Shown: piece by piece, positions 45,145 through 56,580 of the stretch
How positions within the stretch are numbered: the stretch's first letter is position 1
How the letters are laid out: every line of letters begins with the position of its first letter
Assembly: GCA_946811695.1 (NCBI GenBank)
Contig: OX328125.1
Coordinates: forward strand, 94,204,760 to 94,268,759
Direction: 5' to 3'
Length of the DNA: 64,000 bases
Source of the DNA: Gonocerus acuteangulatus
Lineage: Eukaryota; Arthropoda; Insecta; Hemiptera; Coreidae
Made by a program: the position numbers and the translations under genes
The notes under the pieces: model-generated
Told to the model about the DNA's origin: nothing
What the model saw: the letters and a program-made list of their open reading frames with translations, nothing else
The model's database searches: none

Positions 45145-45402
45145 TCGTCCCTATCATGTCAAACTATCGAATATGAAAAATCTCATTTTTCAGATTTGAT
45201 ACTTTGCTCTTGAATTGTGGACGATACGGCTTGTCGCAAATAGACACAACACTAACCCCTTTAGAATAGCCGTTAATGCCTTAAATAAAGTATAGAATAA
45301 GACCATTTTTCAATATATTAATTCGTCAATGGATAGAATATGTTCGTTCGCTATTTTGATCTGATTTCCTTTATATTTGATAGTTTGACATGGTAGGAAC
45401 GA
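45145..45402. mobile_element. Tc1/mariner-like MITE (family Z), long copy
   Basis: Inverted ends TCGTCCCTATCATGTCAAAC and, on the other strand, TCGTTCCTACCATGTCAAAC lie between TA dinucleotides at 45143-45144 and 45403-45404. About 30-bp terminal repeats with TA duplication and 258 bp of non-coding interior fit a Tc1/mariner-type MITE. Confidence 0.75.
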
Positions 45403-45404
45403 TA

Positions 45405-46341
45405 TGAAGACCATAGAGGACTATAGATACACACAAAGCATTAAAGATCCTTATTCTCGCTTGTTATAATTCACATAATTTGGTTAATGCAATCAGCCAC
45501 ATTGAAATTCTTGCGCATATCCTAAGAATTTATAGAGGACGATTGACAACAAAACGTGAATTCCAAAAATAACGTAAACGCTTCTAAATTACAAATGCTT
45601 TCAACGATTTTCATTCAATTGTGCGACTTCGAGTAAAAGTGATGAAATACGCAACACAGAAATTTGCCATTTATTATATTATATTCAAACTTACATTTGA
45701 AACTAAGCCGATTATGCTATTAAGGTAAAAGCTCTAATACTGTATTATGTTGAGAGCACGCTACTGATTTTATCTCGGTTTCATGAAAACGTCAAGAGAA
45801 AAATCCAATTAAGAAATGAAAAATAAAAAAGGCAATTTAAAAAATAACCCTCAATATTTTATATTTTTGTTTTCTTAATAAATGAAATTTCGAGTACCTA
45901 CATATAGTTAATTATTAATAAAACAAATATTATATTGAATAAAATCATAAAAGTATGACAATCGTTGAAGCAACAAATATTATACAAGGACTCCAGAAAA
46001 TAATGAATTAATTGTTGAAAATTGGCTGAATATTTCATTTAAATGTGAATTTGCGGTTGCAATATTTATCACACCAATGAGCTAAACGTAAATCGAATTT
46101 TATTATATGACGCGGAAACATTTTATTTCTAGCACATTCAACAAATCGAGAGGGCTATCCAACATAATAGGAAATGACACAACAAATCCTTGAATTCAAA
46201 ATGTCCAAGTTTTATAGCTTATTGTATAGTGACAAACACCACTCCCTAATTGTGTAAACTGAAGCCCCGTAAAGATCAACTTGGCAGAAACAAAAGTTGC
46301 TATCATGATGTCATATTTCTTAGGATGAGAGAACCTCTAGG
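45405..46341. other. no recognisable element
   Basis: AT-rich, poor in open frames, no repeat shared with the rest of the window noticed. Confidence 0.35.
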
Positions 46342-46835
46342 TCAAGTGTGGCCAACCTGCGGATCGCTAGCCATATGCGGCTCTTCAAGGGACTATGTGC
46401 GGCTCTTGATAAATGTATATGAGTTTCCTTTTCATTTTTGTGCTATTATATTTTAAACAAATTATTAGATGCACTTCAAGAGTCAACCCGCGATTTCGAT
46501 ATTAAAAATGCATTAGATTCCATAATGAAAACATTTGATGAGCCTCTTAATAAACTTGTAAGCATTGTAACAGATGGACCTGCGGCAATGCTGGGTAAAA
46601 AATCGCTTTGGGCTTTTATGAGATAATTCTTAATACACATATTTTGTACTTTATATGTTTTCTATAAATATAATATCTGTAAAAAAATTATTTTTAATAC
46701 CTTTTTGCATTACTTTACATACGTACTAATGAGTGGCTCGTAATTAAATACGTATTTAACAATTTTAAATACATAGGTATTTCAAAAATTTTAAATATTG
46801 AAAAATGGCTAGGACTTTGGCCACCCTAGCTTAGG
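46342..46835 (+). mobile_element. hAT element remnant, about 0.5 kb
   Basis: AAGTGTGGCCAACCTGCGGA near 46343 and, inverted, ...TTTGGCCACCCTAG ending near 46832 resemble hAT ends of the 'GTGGCCAA' type. The interior carries a transposase fragment. Candidate flanks CTCTAGGT and CTTAGGCA are only loosely alike, so the 8-bp duplication is not proven. Confidence 0.55.
46438..46626 (+). pseudogene. hAT transposase fragment
   Basis: The frame reads LNKLVSIVTDGPAAMLGKKS. 'KLVS..TDG.PAM.G' is the hAT catalytic-region block of ZBED/GTF2IRD2-like transposases, around one of the acidic catalytic residues. Here the usual GAP order appears as GPA. The frame stops at TGA 46624-46626; the preceding 40 residues are weakly similar in style only. 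Confidence 0.6.
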
Positions 46836-47650
46836 CACTATCTTGTTGGGAAAACCATTGGACCAGTTGAGTTTCTCTTTATCAATTAGCATTGATTTCC
46901 TTTGATAATTGATCATGGATACGGCAGAGGAAAACAGCTAGAGAAGAAAGGTCCAGCAGATAGATGGTGAATAATTTTGGTTGGCACTTTATTTGCTGGT
47001 TTACAACTTCTTCTTTATGAAATTAATTGTAGAAATATCAGCCAAAAGCCGGATAAAATCAGTTATCACGGGCGGTGCCGATGTTATACAAGATAAAGCG
47101 ATGATTTTATTTATCGGTGGTATTTAGCAGGGGGGGGGGGCGAGGAAGAGAGGAGTTTACCACGAGGACTTGGGAGGGGGGTTTTAAATCCTTGATAGGA
47201 TTTATTGCTATTCCTGCTTTTATTTGATGGCAATTCATTAGCATTATTTTTAGGGGCTTGTTTTGTACTGTTTTCGTTTAATCAAGAAAAAAAAAAATCA
47301 TAGATCTGGATGAAGGTTTCAAACAAGCTTATATAGGCCAAAACTTTATTATCGTTCCAAGGAGAGACTAGTGTAAGAATAAAAAAACAACAACATATTT
47401 CATTTGGAATGATAAAAAAGCAGTCGCTGAATATGGTCAGCCATCAGTTGGACATGACTGTTTTCGATTTATTCATGAAGGAATGTTGTAAATTATTTAT
47501 GAGGAATGAGTTTTATTTTGAATCGTCTTTATTGATGTTAATAATTTTTAAGAGACCTATATGTTGCTGTGAATATATGGGTCTCTAAAGGTTTCATCAA
47601 GAAGTGTTGTCTATTAAGGGCACTGAATATGAGACATTTCTATTAAAAGT
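46836..47650. other. no recognisable element; one G-rich patch
   Basis: A GGGGGGGGGG run at 47131-47140 and GGGAGGGGGG at 47171-47180 give a local G-rich patch on the plus strand. No gene. Confidence 0.4.
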
Positions 47651-47652
47651 AT

Positions 47653-47870
47653 GGAAGGCCGGTGGCCGTGAGTGCTAAGGCGTTAGCACTTAAAACCCCG
47701 TGTCAAAAGTCGTGGGTCCGATTCCCACAATGGGGTGGTGGCTTTTTTTTTAGAAAAAATAAAAGGCATCAGCCCCATCCTGGCTAGAAAAGGGTGGGCC
47801 CTATAGATAACCCGTCCTAAAATTTTAGTTAATAATAATGGACATTAAAATTTAAATAATAATTTTAAAA
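47653..47870 (+). mobile_element. SINE-A, best preserved copy
   Basis: A box region GGTGGCCGTGAGTGCTAAGG (47662), anticodon-arm-like TTAGCACTTAAAACC, B box GGTCCGATTCC at 47715-47725 framed by GTGGG/CCCAC. The layout follows a class II tRNA (Ser/Leu type). The body runs to ...TAGATAACCCGTCC and GGACATTAAAATTTAAAT. Flanking target duplications were not identified. Confidence 0.75.
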
Positions 47871-48297
47871 TAATCCTATAACAAAGCGATTTACTTTTTT
47901 ATTGTACAATAATTTGGAGTTAAACATGCATCCCACACCCGGCAGATCTTTCCTGACAAAATCAGTACCACCCTGAATTATTATATAAATTTTTCCTATG
48001 GAAAAAGGAAATAAACTAAAAATGAAATCACAAGTGATAATACGGATTTATATACAGACATCAAACATATATAATAAAATATAGTAATATAAACTAAAGA
48101 AATGTTGTGAATAATAATTTTCTTTCATGCCTCTTATTAAGGTAGCATCGAAACCTACTTTTTATTTAAAAGATTTTATCCTGAGTGGTATCTAGGCTGT
48201 TTAGCTCCTCCTCAGAGTATTTACTGGAAATGTTAATAAATCTTCACATGAGTGTACATACATTCAATGAACATTGTGTATCTCGTAACACCAAACA

Positions 48298-48348
<51 letters not shown>

Positions 48349-48687
48349 GGTTCATAATATAACATCCCAGGAGTGTGAGATGTCAATAGCTCCTTCGACC
48401 TTCCTGAAAACCACCATCCAAAATCTGTGGTCACTGGCCACAAAAGTATTTTTATTTACTAAAAGGTTCTCAAAAAAATTGAAATATCCTTCCTTCTTGA
48501 CATTCACTTGACACGGGCGGTTGTGATACTGCACCAAAAATTTATTCAATTTTCAGAGTACGGTTTCGTAGTCAACAGCTCCATATTCAGTGCGTCCAGT
48601 ACTATACTGAAGGTGTTTCTAACTTAAGTCTACACGTTAACCAATTACATTAAACTGTATTCCGAAAATTGAATAAATAATTGTGGT
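47871..48687. other. no gene; (TA)n at 48301-48348
   Basis: A TA microsatellite of about 48 bp interrupts otherwise unassigned sequence. The 108-aa frame across it (48185-48511) includes the translated repeat and no known motif. Confidence 0.45.
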
Positions 48688-49341
48688 GTTGTTGGAATTT
48701 CGAAATGAAACTTGGTAGGTCTTAGTTATGTTGCATGAGGTTACTTTTGAAGGTTTAGTTGACTTTGTAACATTCTCCAGCGCATCTAACTCTTGATTTT
48801 CCAATGGCGGCAGGTATTTCTTATGACGAATTCTGATAGAAAATTTAATTTTAAGACTAATTTATTCCGAGACATCTTTTGATCCGACGCACCGTCAACG
48901 CAAAAAACTGAAAAATATCGCCCTTTTGTAGACAAATTCCTATTTATCACTGAAACCAAGCCTTGTACGTAAAAACACCTCAATGTAAACGTTGTAGCCT
49001 ATTAATTTTCCTTTCAGATGATACCAAGATCAAAGTTGTAGATTAAATATTTAACGGGGTATTATGAATGAAAACAAAGGCAAATTTTTTTTTTAGTTTT
49101 ATGTTATAATAATTTCATATGGAAAAATAAATTTAGGTGAGTCGAATCAAAAGATGTCTCGGAATAAATTAGTCTTAAAATTAAATTTCCTATCAGAATT
49201 CGTCATAAGAAATACCTGCCGCCATTGGAAAATCAAGAGTTAGATGCGCTGGAGAATGTTACAAAGTCAACTAAACCTTCAAAAGTAACCTCATGCAGCA
49301 TACCTAAGACCTACCAAGTTTCATTTCGAAATTCCAACAAC
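48688..49341. repeat. 654-bp inverted repeat, 206-bp arms
   Basis: Left arm 48688-48893, right arm 49136-49341, spacer 242 bp. The arms are nearly identical inverted copies; differences include CCGACGCACC against CGACTCACC at the inner edge and GTTATGTTGCATG against GGTATGCTGCATG further out. Downstream, GGGACACCCTGTATATA at 49373 leads into (TA)n. Frames within the arms (49225 onward) are open but unassigned. Its form is that of a MITE or fold-back element with very long terminal repeats. Confidence 0.85.
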
Positions 49342-49381
49342 TCTAGGAGGAAAAGGGGGTGGACACATATACTGGGACACC

Positions 49382-49382
<1 letters not shown>

Positions 49383-49446
<64 letters not shown>
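49383..49446. repeat. (TA)n microsatellite
   Basis: About 64 bp of pure TA after ACACCCTG. Confidence 0.95.
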
Positions 49447-49448
<2 letters not shown>

Positions 49449-49449
49449 C

Positions 49450-50300
49450 AGTCAAAAACATATTTATAACAAACGGAAACTAAATGCTCTATAAAGAAAG
49501 GAAAAACAGCTGTATAAACGGTATGATGTGCCATTACGTCAGATACCACGAGCCGCGACAGACGTCAGAGACAGGTAAATATTCCTATCAAGTTCAACAT
49601 GTCAGCTCCCATTGTGTAATGAGATTATTTTAGAGCGCTCAGACAATTCATTTTCATCATGGCATCCTCTTCAAAAGTGATAGCGTTCATCAAACGAATA
49701 CATCACTCTCTAATTTAGACTAGTAACAATATTAGTCGAACGTACAAGAATAGAAAGAATGTCGGATTGAACGTTTTAAATAAGAAAATTTAGAACAATC
49801 GAACTCTTCTTTTAATAAGAAAACCTTTTATAAATTAGATTTGATCGCATGACGTATAACGTTTATTAAACTTTTTAATTTTAAGGAACGTCTAAAAAAA
49901 CATTGTTTGTGGCATGCCATCGTTTTCAAGATTCTTTCTTTGAATCTGTATCATGTTATAATCTATTCTAAGGACGAGCCATAGAAGTAGTAGATACTTT
50001 TTTTTTTTTTCATAAATCTAATAAATCCAAAACTGAGAGCAACGTTTTGCCTGAGATATTTATTTATTGGCATTACAAAGTCAGAGGTTATTACACATTT
50101 CTAGCTAAGATAGGACTGATATCCTTTTTTTTTTTTTTTTTTTTTTTTAGAAATAAAATTAACCACATGGTAGTGTGAATCGAACCAACAACCTAAGGTA
50201 GAGAGTGTTTAAGCCTTAGCACCGATGGTTGGACATATACTCATGAAAATTAAGAACCTTTTTTAATTGAATAAAATATCGGAATGGTAATATGTATTAT
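49450..50300. other. no recognisable element; poly-T at 50125-50149
   Basis: After the T-run, ACCACATGG..GAATCGAACC..CAACCT (about 50162-50195) looks like a tRNA-type B box in reverse, so a degraded SINE is possible here. Confidence 0.35.
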
Positions 50301-50305
50301 ATTAT

Positions 50306-51235
50306 AAAAGTCCGTCACGCAGGAGCTGCATAACTAAGCACTTTCCTCAGCATTTTTTTAGTGTAGAATACATTACTGAATAATTTGCTGTAAATAACCT
50401 ATATAAATAAAATAAAAACGTGAATAGTTCTGCTCATTTACATTTCTTATGAGGCCTGTTCAATTATTAATTTTGTAAATAATTTGCTACCAGAGTTATG
50501 TTAAAACATGATACTGTACTACTTAATAAATACACAAAAACTTCATTTTCTGTCTTTTGATCTGACGCAGGAACAGGATACAGTCCCCATAGTGGGAGAA
50601 AGCGCTCCTTGTAGCGCCTTTGCGAACCTCCGTCTGGCTGGCTAATTGTAATGAAACAGACTTTAAAGTAAACCCTCCTTTCCAATAGACCGATTTACTT
50701 CATTTTTACAACACTTCTTTCTCATGAGATACCCACGACGCATGCCGCATTTCGTTACAATACAGCAGAAATTACGACCGTTATGAGTATATTAGTACTT
50801 TAGGTCTGGAGTAAACCCCCCCTCCAAATAACCCGATTTAGTTTATTTTTACAACCCATTTTTCTCTGTTGATTACCAACACGAATACCAAGTTTCGTTG
50901 AAATGTAACAAAAATTACGGCTGGCAGTGGCAAATTGGTATTGTGGGTCCGGAGTAAACCCCCCCCTTCTAATGAACCGATTTAGTTTATTTTTACAACG
51001 GAATTCTCTCTTTAGATCAAAATAAAGAATACCGAGTTTCGTTGAAATATAACAAAAACTACGGCTGGTATGGTCAAATTAGTGTTTTGGGTCCGGGGTA
51101 AACCCCCCCCCCCTCCCGGTGGACCGATTTTGGTGGTTAACGAACTCGTTCAATCGTTTGCTATTTGAACGCTATATACCACGTTTCATGAAGAAAAAAC
51201 AAAAACTCTGGCCGCTATCGTGTTAACAGACACAC
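50306..51235 (-). mobile_element. family X, second long copy
   Basis: In reverse it reads like 33527-34440: AAGTCCGTCACGCAGGAGCTGC at the 3' end, C-runs at 50673, 50817, 50958 and 51103 marking units about 145 bp apart, and GGCCGCTATCGTGTTAACAG at the 5' end beside (TA)n. Conservation of unit number and ends over 17 kb shows that X is a defined element, not a chance array. Confidence 0.65.
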
Positions 51236-51236
51236 A

Positions 51237-51352
<116 letters not shown>

Positions 51353-51568
51353 CCGGAGGTGGGAATCGAACCCACCATCTCCCGCTTATGAATCCAGCGC
51401 GATAGCCACTAGACCACGGGAGACCCCCATTTTGAATATTGTTTTTAATAATGACTATGGTATAAAATATAAATCCACAAGGTATGCTTTTCAAGTAATA
51501 AATAAACAGCAGACATTACACCAATAATTCGATGAATATTAAGAAATGTCCCTCCAATTTTATTCGCG
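51353..51568 (-). mobile_element. inverted duplicate of 57935-58152, with SINE-C head
   Basis: Base by base this is the reverse complement of 57935-58152 with only about one visible mismatch (AGTCATTATT against AGTTATTATT). It includes the SINE-C tRNA-like head and about 140 bp of its 5' flank, but stops exactly at the end of the tRNA-like part, GCCGGCA, where (TA)n begins. A shared flank means duplication of a larger unit, not two SINE insertions. Confidence 0.85.
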
Positions 51569-51703
51569 TTTTTAGCACTTTCCTCCGAAGGAAAGTAGCT
51601 ATTGAGGTTGGACTCATGACGGAATTTTTGAAAAATTTCTTCAAATCTTTATCGATCCTACCTAGTAGACACCGAAAATGACCCCCGTTAAAATTTATAT
51701 ATA

Positions 51704-51762
<59 letters not shown>

Positions 51763-51890
51763 TTTAACGGGGGTCATTTTCGGTGTCTACTAGGTAGGAT
51801 CGATAAAGATTCGAAGAAATTTTTCAAAAATTCCGTCATGAGTCTAACCTCAATAGCTACTTTCCTTCGGAGGAAAGTGCTAAAATTATT
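51569..51890. repeat. palindrome of two family Y copies around (TA)n
   Basis: TTTAGCACTTTCCTCCGAAGG at 51571 onward is answered by CCTTCGGAGGAAAGTGCTAAA ending near 51885; arms about 125 bp, centre (TA)n 51700-51758. Both copies face each other with their 5' ends, each with the CTTTCCT..AGGAAAG hairpin and TGCTAA end. Arms differ by a few bases (for example CAAATCTT against AAGATTCG). Confidence 0.8.
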
Positions 51891-51969
51891 CCGTACATAA
51901 AATATTTGATACTACTACACTTGACTTAATTTTTAAAATGCAATAAAGAAAAGATAAATTCTTATTATA

Positions 51970-52022
51970 TTCTAAAAATTCGTAGTTAATAATAAATGGA
52001 CGTTAAAATTTAAATAAATTAT
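51970..52022 (+). mobile_element. SINE-A 3'-end fragment
   Basis: AAAATTCGTAGTTAATAAT then GGACGTTAAAATTTAAATAA equals the last 45 bp of other SINE-A copies. Confidence 0.55.
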
Positions 52023-52099
52023 TCTATTCTATATTAGTAAGGATAACAAAATAACATAATTTCTGGGATATATAATTGGTAAGTATTTAACTTATGTGG

Positions 52100-52262
52100 A
52101 AGCAGACATCAGTCCCATAACAGGCTATGAGGGCTCTGAGGGGCAGATACTATAGAGGTATCTGATTCATGACCATACGGCACTCTAGGGAGATATTGTA
52201 TTATGCTTCGGGGTCCTGATTTTCCCCGTTGGTGCTTCGGATGCTAGAGTCATTAGTCATAA
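52100..52262 (-). mobile_element. SINE-B copy, body
   Basis: GAGGGGCAGATACTATAGAG, TCTGATTCATGACCATACGG and GCTAGAGTCATTAG match the reverse of 21600-21745. Head not visible. Confidence 0.55.
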
Positions 52263-52264
52263 AA

Positions 52265-53830
52265 ATTAATTGTGCTTAAAATTCGTGGAGTTAAAATATA
52301 ATAATCTCATTTTAATAAGGTAATGTGTATGCAGTGTTTTTATGTGTTCATTCTTAATAGGCTCAGAAAATATTCAACCGATTTCGCTCAAAAATTGTCA
52401 GTTTTAGAGTGTTATCTCTGTCTATAGAGGGACGATCCCCTCTAATGTCTACCAGATGACGCAATATATATATGCATTTTTATGTTCGTTCTTCACGTTC
52501 TAGAAAAAAGGCCCGATTATGATGAAATGCTACAGAAAAATGCATTGTCTATGAAGTTAAGTGAGGCTCATCAACCAGAAGAATCCGCGTTCTGGAACAC
52601 CTTTTTTTCGGCAAAATTCGCTCAAGTAAAAAATGAGAGCGCTTAAGGTTTTGCCTAAATGGGTAATCAGGTACGCTTTTTAACTACACAACGACGTATT
52701 GTGTAGAAAAATGTTTCACACATTTGATATTCATACAAAATATGAATTAGACATTTTGGTTGCTTTTGCTGTACATGTGGATTTTATTCTTATTCTTGTT
52801 ATTTTAAGCCAGGAATTTTTAAATAGAGGTTTGCATAAAATCCGAAAAGTAGCACTCAATTATACAAATTCATAACTTAAAATTCGAATTATTCCGGCTT
52901 GTTTATGAAACTTGATGATGCCTTCAAGATAGGATCGAAGATGATTTGATGCATTTTTTTATGTATAAAATTTTGATAACTTAATTCTCAAATAGGCTAC
53001 AATAAAGAACTACCAAGTCTATTAATAGAAAATTCAGAAGATGAACTAAACTGCGACCTTTCTAAATGTCACATGATTATTATGATAAGAGAAGTGATGT
53101 ATATCTTGGCTCCTGCTTCGTATTGACCAAAGGGGGGGGTGTATATTGAAGCAGGAATATATGTTAGGGAGTTAATGTATGTAAATGGTAAGCCGTTAGC
53201 TGAATAACAAGAGCGGGGATTGCCTTATAAATTAAACAGTAGAGCAGTTCATCCAAAAGGGAGGCATCGGATTATGAAGATTTTCAACTTCCATTTTAGC
53301 CGATACATAAGTTTAAACAAAGGTTATCCTCTAGCGGACAAATGAATGAATATGTTAATTGCTTTGAAAATTTGTTTATTATAAACAGTATTTACCGGGT
53401 ATTATTCAAAAACTCAATTTAAGTTATTTTAAATGAGGTATTTTTCAATAAGAAAAACATAAAAATTGTCACGAACCCTGTATTTCTAAACCATTTAATA
53501 ACAAATCCAGCGCAAAACTATAATGATTTATATGAAAAAAAAAATATTAAAAATGCGCACCTTTCTTTATTATGCTACTCTGGGAAAATTAAGGCATTAA
53601 CCTAAACACGCACCGGTCCCATCAGAAAAATCTGGAGACCGTCGTAAATGGTCGTCTTATGAATTGAGAGGGGGTAAATACATTATTCTAAAGAACTCTT
53701 TCAACTGGAGAGCGGAGGGACTGTGGATTTTGACGATGACACGTCTCATACGAGCTGTGTCACATTTAGGTTTCTGGGGTAGTAGTAACTGAGAGGAATA
53801 ACATGGGAGTGAAGATTAAGGGTAGAATAG
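52265..53830. other. no recognisable gene
   Basis: AT-rich. The right edge (53835) is the pre-insertion site of the jockey-type element. Confidence 0.35.
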
Positions 53831-53846
53831 TTGCAGGAAACAGGTG

Positions 53847-54100
53847 AAAATGCTAGAGATATCAGCAATTCTTAATTGAAAAGAGTTTGAGTGAATAACT
53901 GCTGCTTCTAGTGTTTTTGACCCATCCGTGAAAATAAGGAGAGCATCTGGATTTTTTTTTGGTAAAAATGGACAGAGATAGGGTCATCTTTCTTAAATTT
54001 TGATAATTTAGTGTTTATTTATAAGTTCTTAACCCTCCATGGTGGAAATGTAAGTTGTTGGAGTGTGTAGGTTTGTGATAATAAACCGGTGTTTTGTATG
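53847..54100 (-). pseudogene. jockey RT/RNase H junction, inverted segment
   Basis: The minus strand reads LQQLTFPPWRVKN, then in a shifted frame INTKLSKFKKDDP, then in a third frame LLIFTDGSKT and later SSIFT. 'PPW....', 'L.KF.K.D' and 'I(Y/F)TDGSKT...SIFTAE' occur in this order between the reverse transcriptase and RNase H of jockey-group elements; the TDGS aspartate is the first RNase H catalytic residue. At least two frameshifts are visible. Confidence 0.7.
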
Positions 54101-54118
54101 TTTTCTTGTATTCTTATG

Positions 54119-54616
54119 GTGTGGCTACCTGGACACACACACTTCCCAGGAAACACTGACGCCGACAAAGAAGCAAAAATTGCAGCAAAAAGGTAAGGAA
54201 CTGACGAAGACCGAATGACGTTACAAGACACTTACCTGCAGATTACAACACATATTATAAACAAATGGCCAAATACATGGACGTACACTACAGACAATAA
54301 ATTACGTGAGATAAAAGAGTGCGTAGGTGCCTGGCCGTCAAGAAATCGATACACAAGAAGAGAAGAAGTTGTAGTTACCAGGCTCAGAATAGGCCATTCA
54401 CACTTGATTCATTCTCATCTAATGACTCGACAAGACGAACCACTCTGCAGAATCTGTAATGTGAGACTGACAGTAAAACACATACTGACAGACTGCAGAG
54501 AACGGGACTACTTAGACTTACCACACGACATGCGAGAGATATTAACTGAAGGTAGCCCACATATAGACACCATTATTCAACATTTAAAAACCAAAAACAT
54601 TTATAATAAAATATAA
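54119..54616 (+). pseudogene. jockey-type RNase H end and C-terminal zinc knuckle
   Basis: The frame from 54119 reads VWLPGHTHFPGNTDADKEAK, the last RNase H motif (PGH..I.GNE.AD..AK), then an in-frame TAA at 54194-54196, then the open part 54215-54616: TDNKLREIKECV, a TRREEVVVTRLRIGHSHL block, and a knuckle C-x2-C-x7-H-x4-C at CRICNVRLTVKHILTDC. That combination is specific to jockey-group LINEs. The frame ends at TAA in AAAATATAA. Confidence 0.85.
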
Positions 54617-55062
54617 AGATGAAGTATTATTGAATACATTTATTCATTATCATTGCAAGGTATCATCAACCACTATCAGCCAGATGAACTAAAAGTGCTC
54701 ACATAAAGAACATATATTAAACCTCAGTGTGAAATATAAGTATGTTTAAGCTAAAATAATTGTAGTAGTATTATTAGTATTAGTATTATTAGTTATTAAT
54801 ATTTTAGTGTTAATATTTTAATTATTATTATAAGTTAATAGTATTAGTAGCATATTATGTGGTATATATCCAAATTTCAATTAATATCATGTGGTCTTGT
54901 AAGTTAATAATATAGTATTCTTAAGAATATTTTCATTGGATATCAGAATTTGTATAGGCCAATGTGCCTATAATAAAATGTAACAATATAACGAGCAAGT
55001 CGCTACTTTGCGGGCTCGTGAATACAATGAATAAAAATAAAATAAAATATAGGAAACAGGTG

Positions 55063-55298
55063 CTTCTAAGCCTTGCAAAAAGGTCTCAGATGCCGAAGTC
55101 CCTCCACGAAAGAAAAACTGCGTGCTGTGTGAGGCAGCAATAAGGCCGGTTGTTGTGTATGGCAACGGAGACGAGAGCTCTGACCAATGAGAATTAGGAT
55201 AACCCAGCACGTCTGGGATAGAACAGGGTTAAGGAAGGTTTTAGCCGCCAGAGAGCAGAACAGGTGGAGGGGCAGAAGCATGCCTAACTTAGAGTGGA
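55063..55298. other. GC-balanced stretch, unassigned
   Basis: Base composition is higher in GC than the surroundings. Minus-strand frames (54968-55210, 55066-55281) overlap but show no known domain. Confidence 0.35.
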
Positions 55299-55490
55299 CC
55301 TACATTTGACCTGATCCGATCCAATCCGATATTTACCAACTGTCGGAAGGAAATCAAACGCAAGCATCTCAAAGGAGGCGCCTACACTGGTCTCGACCCG
55401 ATCCGATAACCACCAACAGTCGGAAGGAAAACTAATGTAAGCATCTCAACGGAGGTGCCTACATTGGTCTTGACCCGACCCGATCCAAAC
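55299..55490 (+). repeat. about 80-bp tandem repeat, 2.4 units
   Basis: CCTACA starts units at 55299, 55381 and 55458. Each contains GACC(C/T)GATCCGAT, AACAGTCGGAAGGAAA-like text and GCATCTCAA(A/C)GGAGG. This order resembles subterminal repeats of a DNA transposon. A small frame follows (MSAIVDKELINRAGNINYEL at about 55550, stop at 55637), then CTTTCTAG at 55735 that could be a splice acceptor. No transposase motif was found. Confidence 0.55.
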
Positions 55491-55639
55491 CTACGACTCC
55501 CGGCCGTTCGAACATGTCTTTTTCTAGATATCGGACAACCGACGCACACAATGAGTGCAATAGTCGACAAGGAATTAATTAATAGAGCTGGCAATATTAA
55601 TTATGAATTAACCATGCCTGTGGGATCAACGGAATGAAT

Positions 55640-56310
55640 TCTGCGACAACCGAGAGAAATTGTTTTTTTTTATATGCAATAATTTTATGTAATAAACGTT
55701 TATCTCTCATAGATTTCTCTTTCTAGAATTTCCGAAGGTCAGATCGAAACACTTAGCAACATTTGTTTTGCTACGTTAAGAGGTCTTAATACTCTCTACG
55801 AACTCATAATTAACTACCCTCTTGCAACTGAAGCAAATAGCAGAGATATTACATTTAATATAAAGTACAATATCTCCTCCTGAAATAATGGTTAATGCCC
55901 TCAGCATATTTAGGTATCATTGGGGGCCAATGGTTATACAAGTAAGGTAGACTATAATAGCTATTTAACTAAAGGCGATCTATTAAAATTTCAAACGAAC
56001 GAACGGAAATCGATTAATGAACATTTGCTAAGGACATTGTCCATTTACTACTGACCGCACCTCCTCCATCAAGTTTATATTCTAGATTTAATAAAAGCAG
56101 AGTATAAAACAACTAACGACCTCATTGGCAATAAACTTTTATGGATCAAACAATAATTTCTTAGCGTCTGAAATAATTATATGATATGGCAATTTTATGA
56201 TATTTATGAGACCCAGCGCTCTCAGCCAGCTGGACTTAATTTCATAGTCCGCTTGCCAAAAAAGTCACGATTACCGAATCGAATACTGCCAAGTGATGGA
56301 TCTGTTTATT
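55640..56310. other. no recognisable element
   Basis: Low-GC sequence without shared repeats. Confidence 0.3.
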
Positions 56311-56314
56311 TTAA

Positions 56315-56580
56315 GTGGGCAACAATTTATCATATATAGTAGCATACACATAGGACAAAACGTCATAACAGAACGAGATGGTTCTCTCAGAAGGATGAAA
56401 AAAGTCCGAAATTTCGGGCATTTTTCATCCTTCTGAATCATCAATCTCCGCCATCCAGCAATTCTAACAAAGATGGCTCTCTGTATACACCATAATTGGA
56501 ACTGAGAAAGTATTGACCTATGTCCGACATTTTGTCTTATGAAAGCACTTTTCTTGTATGAGTATACACAATAATACATA
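56315..56580. repeat. imperfect inverted repeat with a central hairpin
   Basis: 56388-56438 forms a hairpin, CAGAAGGATGAAAAA with TTTTTCATCCTTCTG, around CCGAAATTTCGG. Further out, CATACACATAGGACAAAACG near 56342 is answered by CATTTTGTCTTATGAAAG near 56527 and by GTATACACAATAATACATA near 56563. A small MITE-like element is likely; the ends are unresolved. Confidence 0.5.

Larger units (their letters stand above)
53835..55062 (+). mobile_element. jockey-type LINE with inverted 5' part and 12-bp target duplication
   Basis: AGGAAACAGGTG at 53835-53846 recurs at 55051-55062. Between them, 54119-55050 is the plus-strand 3' end of a jockey-type LINE closing in an AAAATA-rich tail, while 53847-54118 is the preceding part of the same element inverted. 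This is the signature of twin priming during target-primed reverse transcription. A middle part of RNase H was lost at the switch point. Confidence 0.8.

Noticed and set aside
55550..55637. First exon of a transposase following tandem repeats
   Set aside because: A start, 28 codons and a possible acceptor at 55735 exist, but no transposase sequence follows in any frame that I could read.
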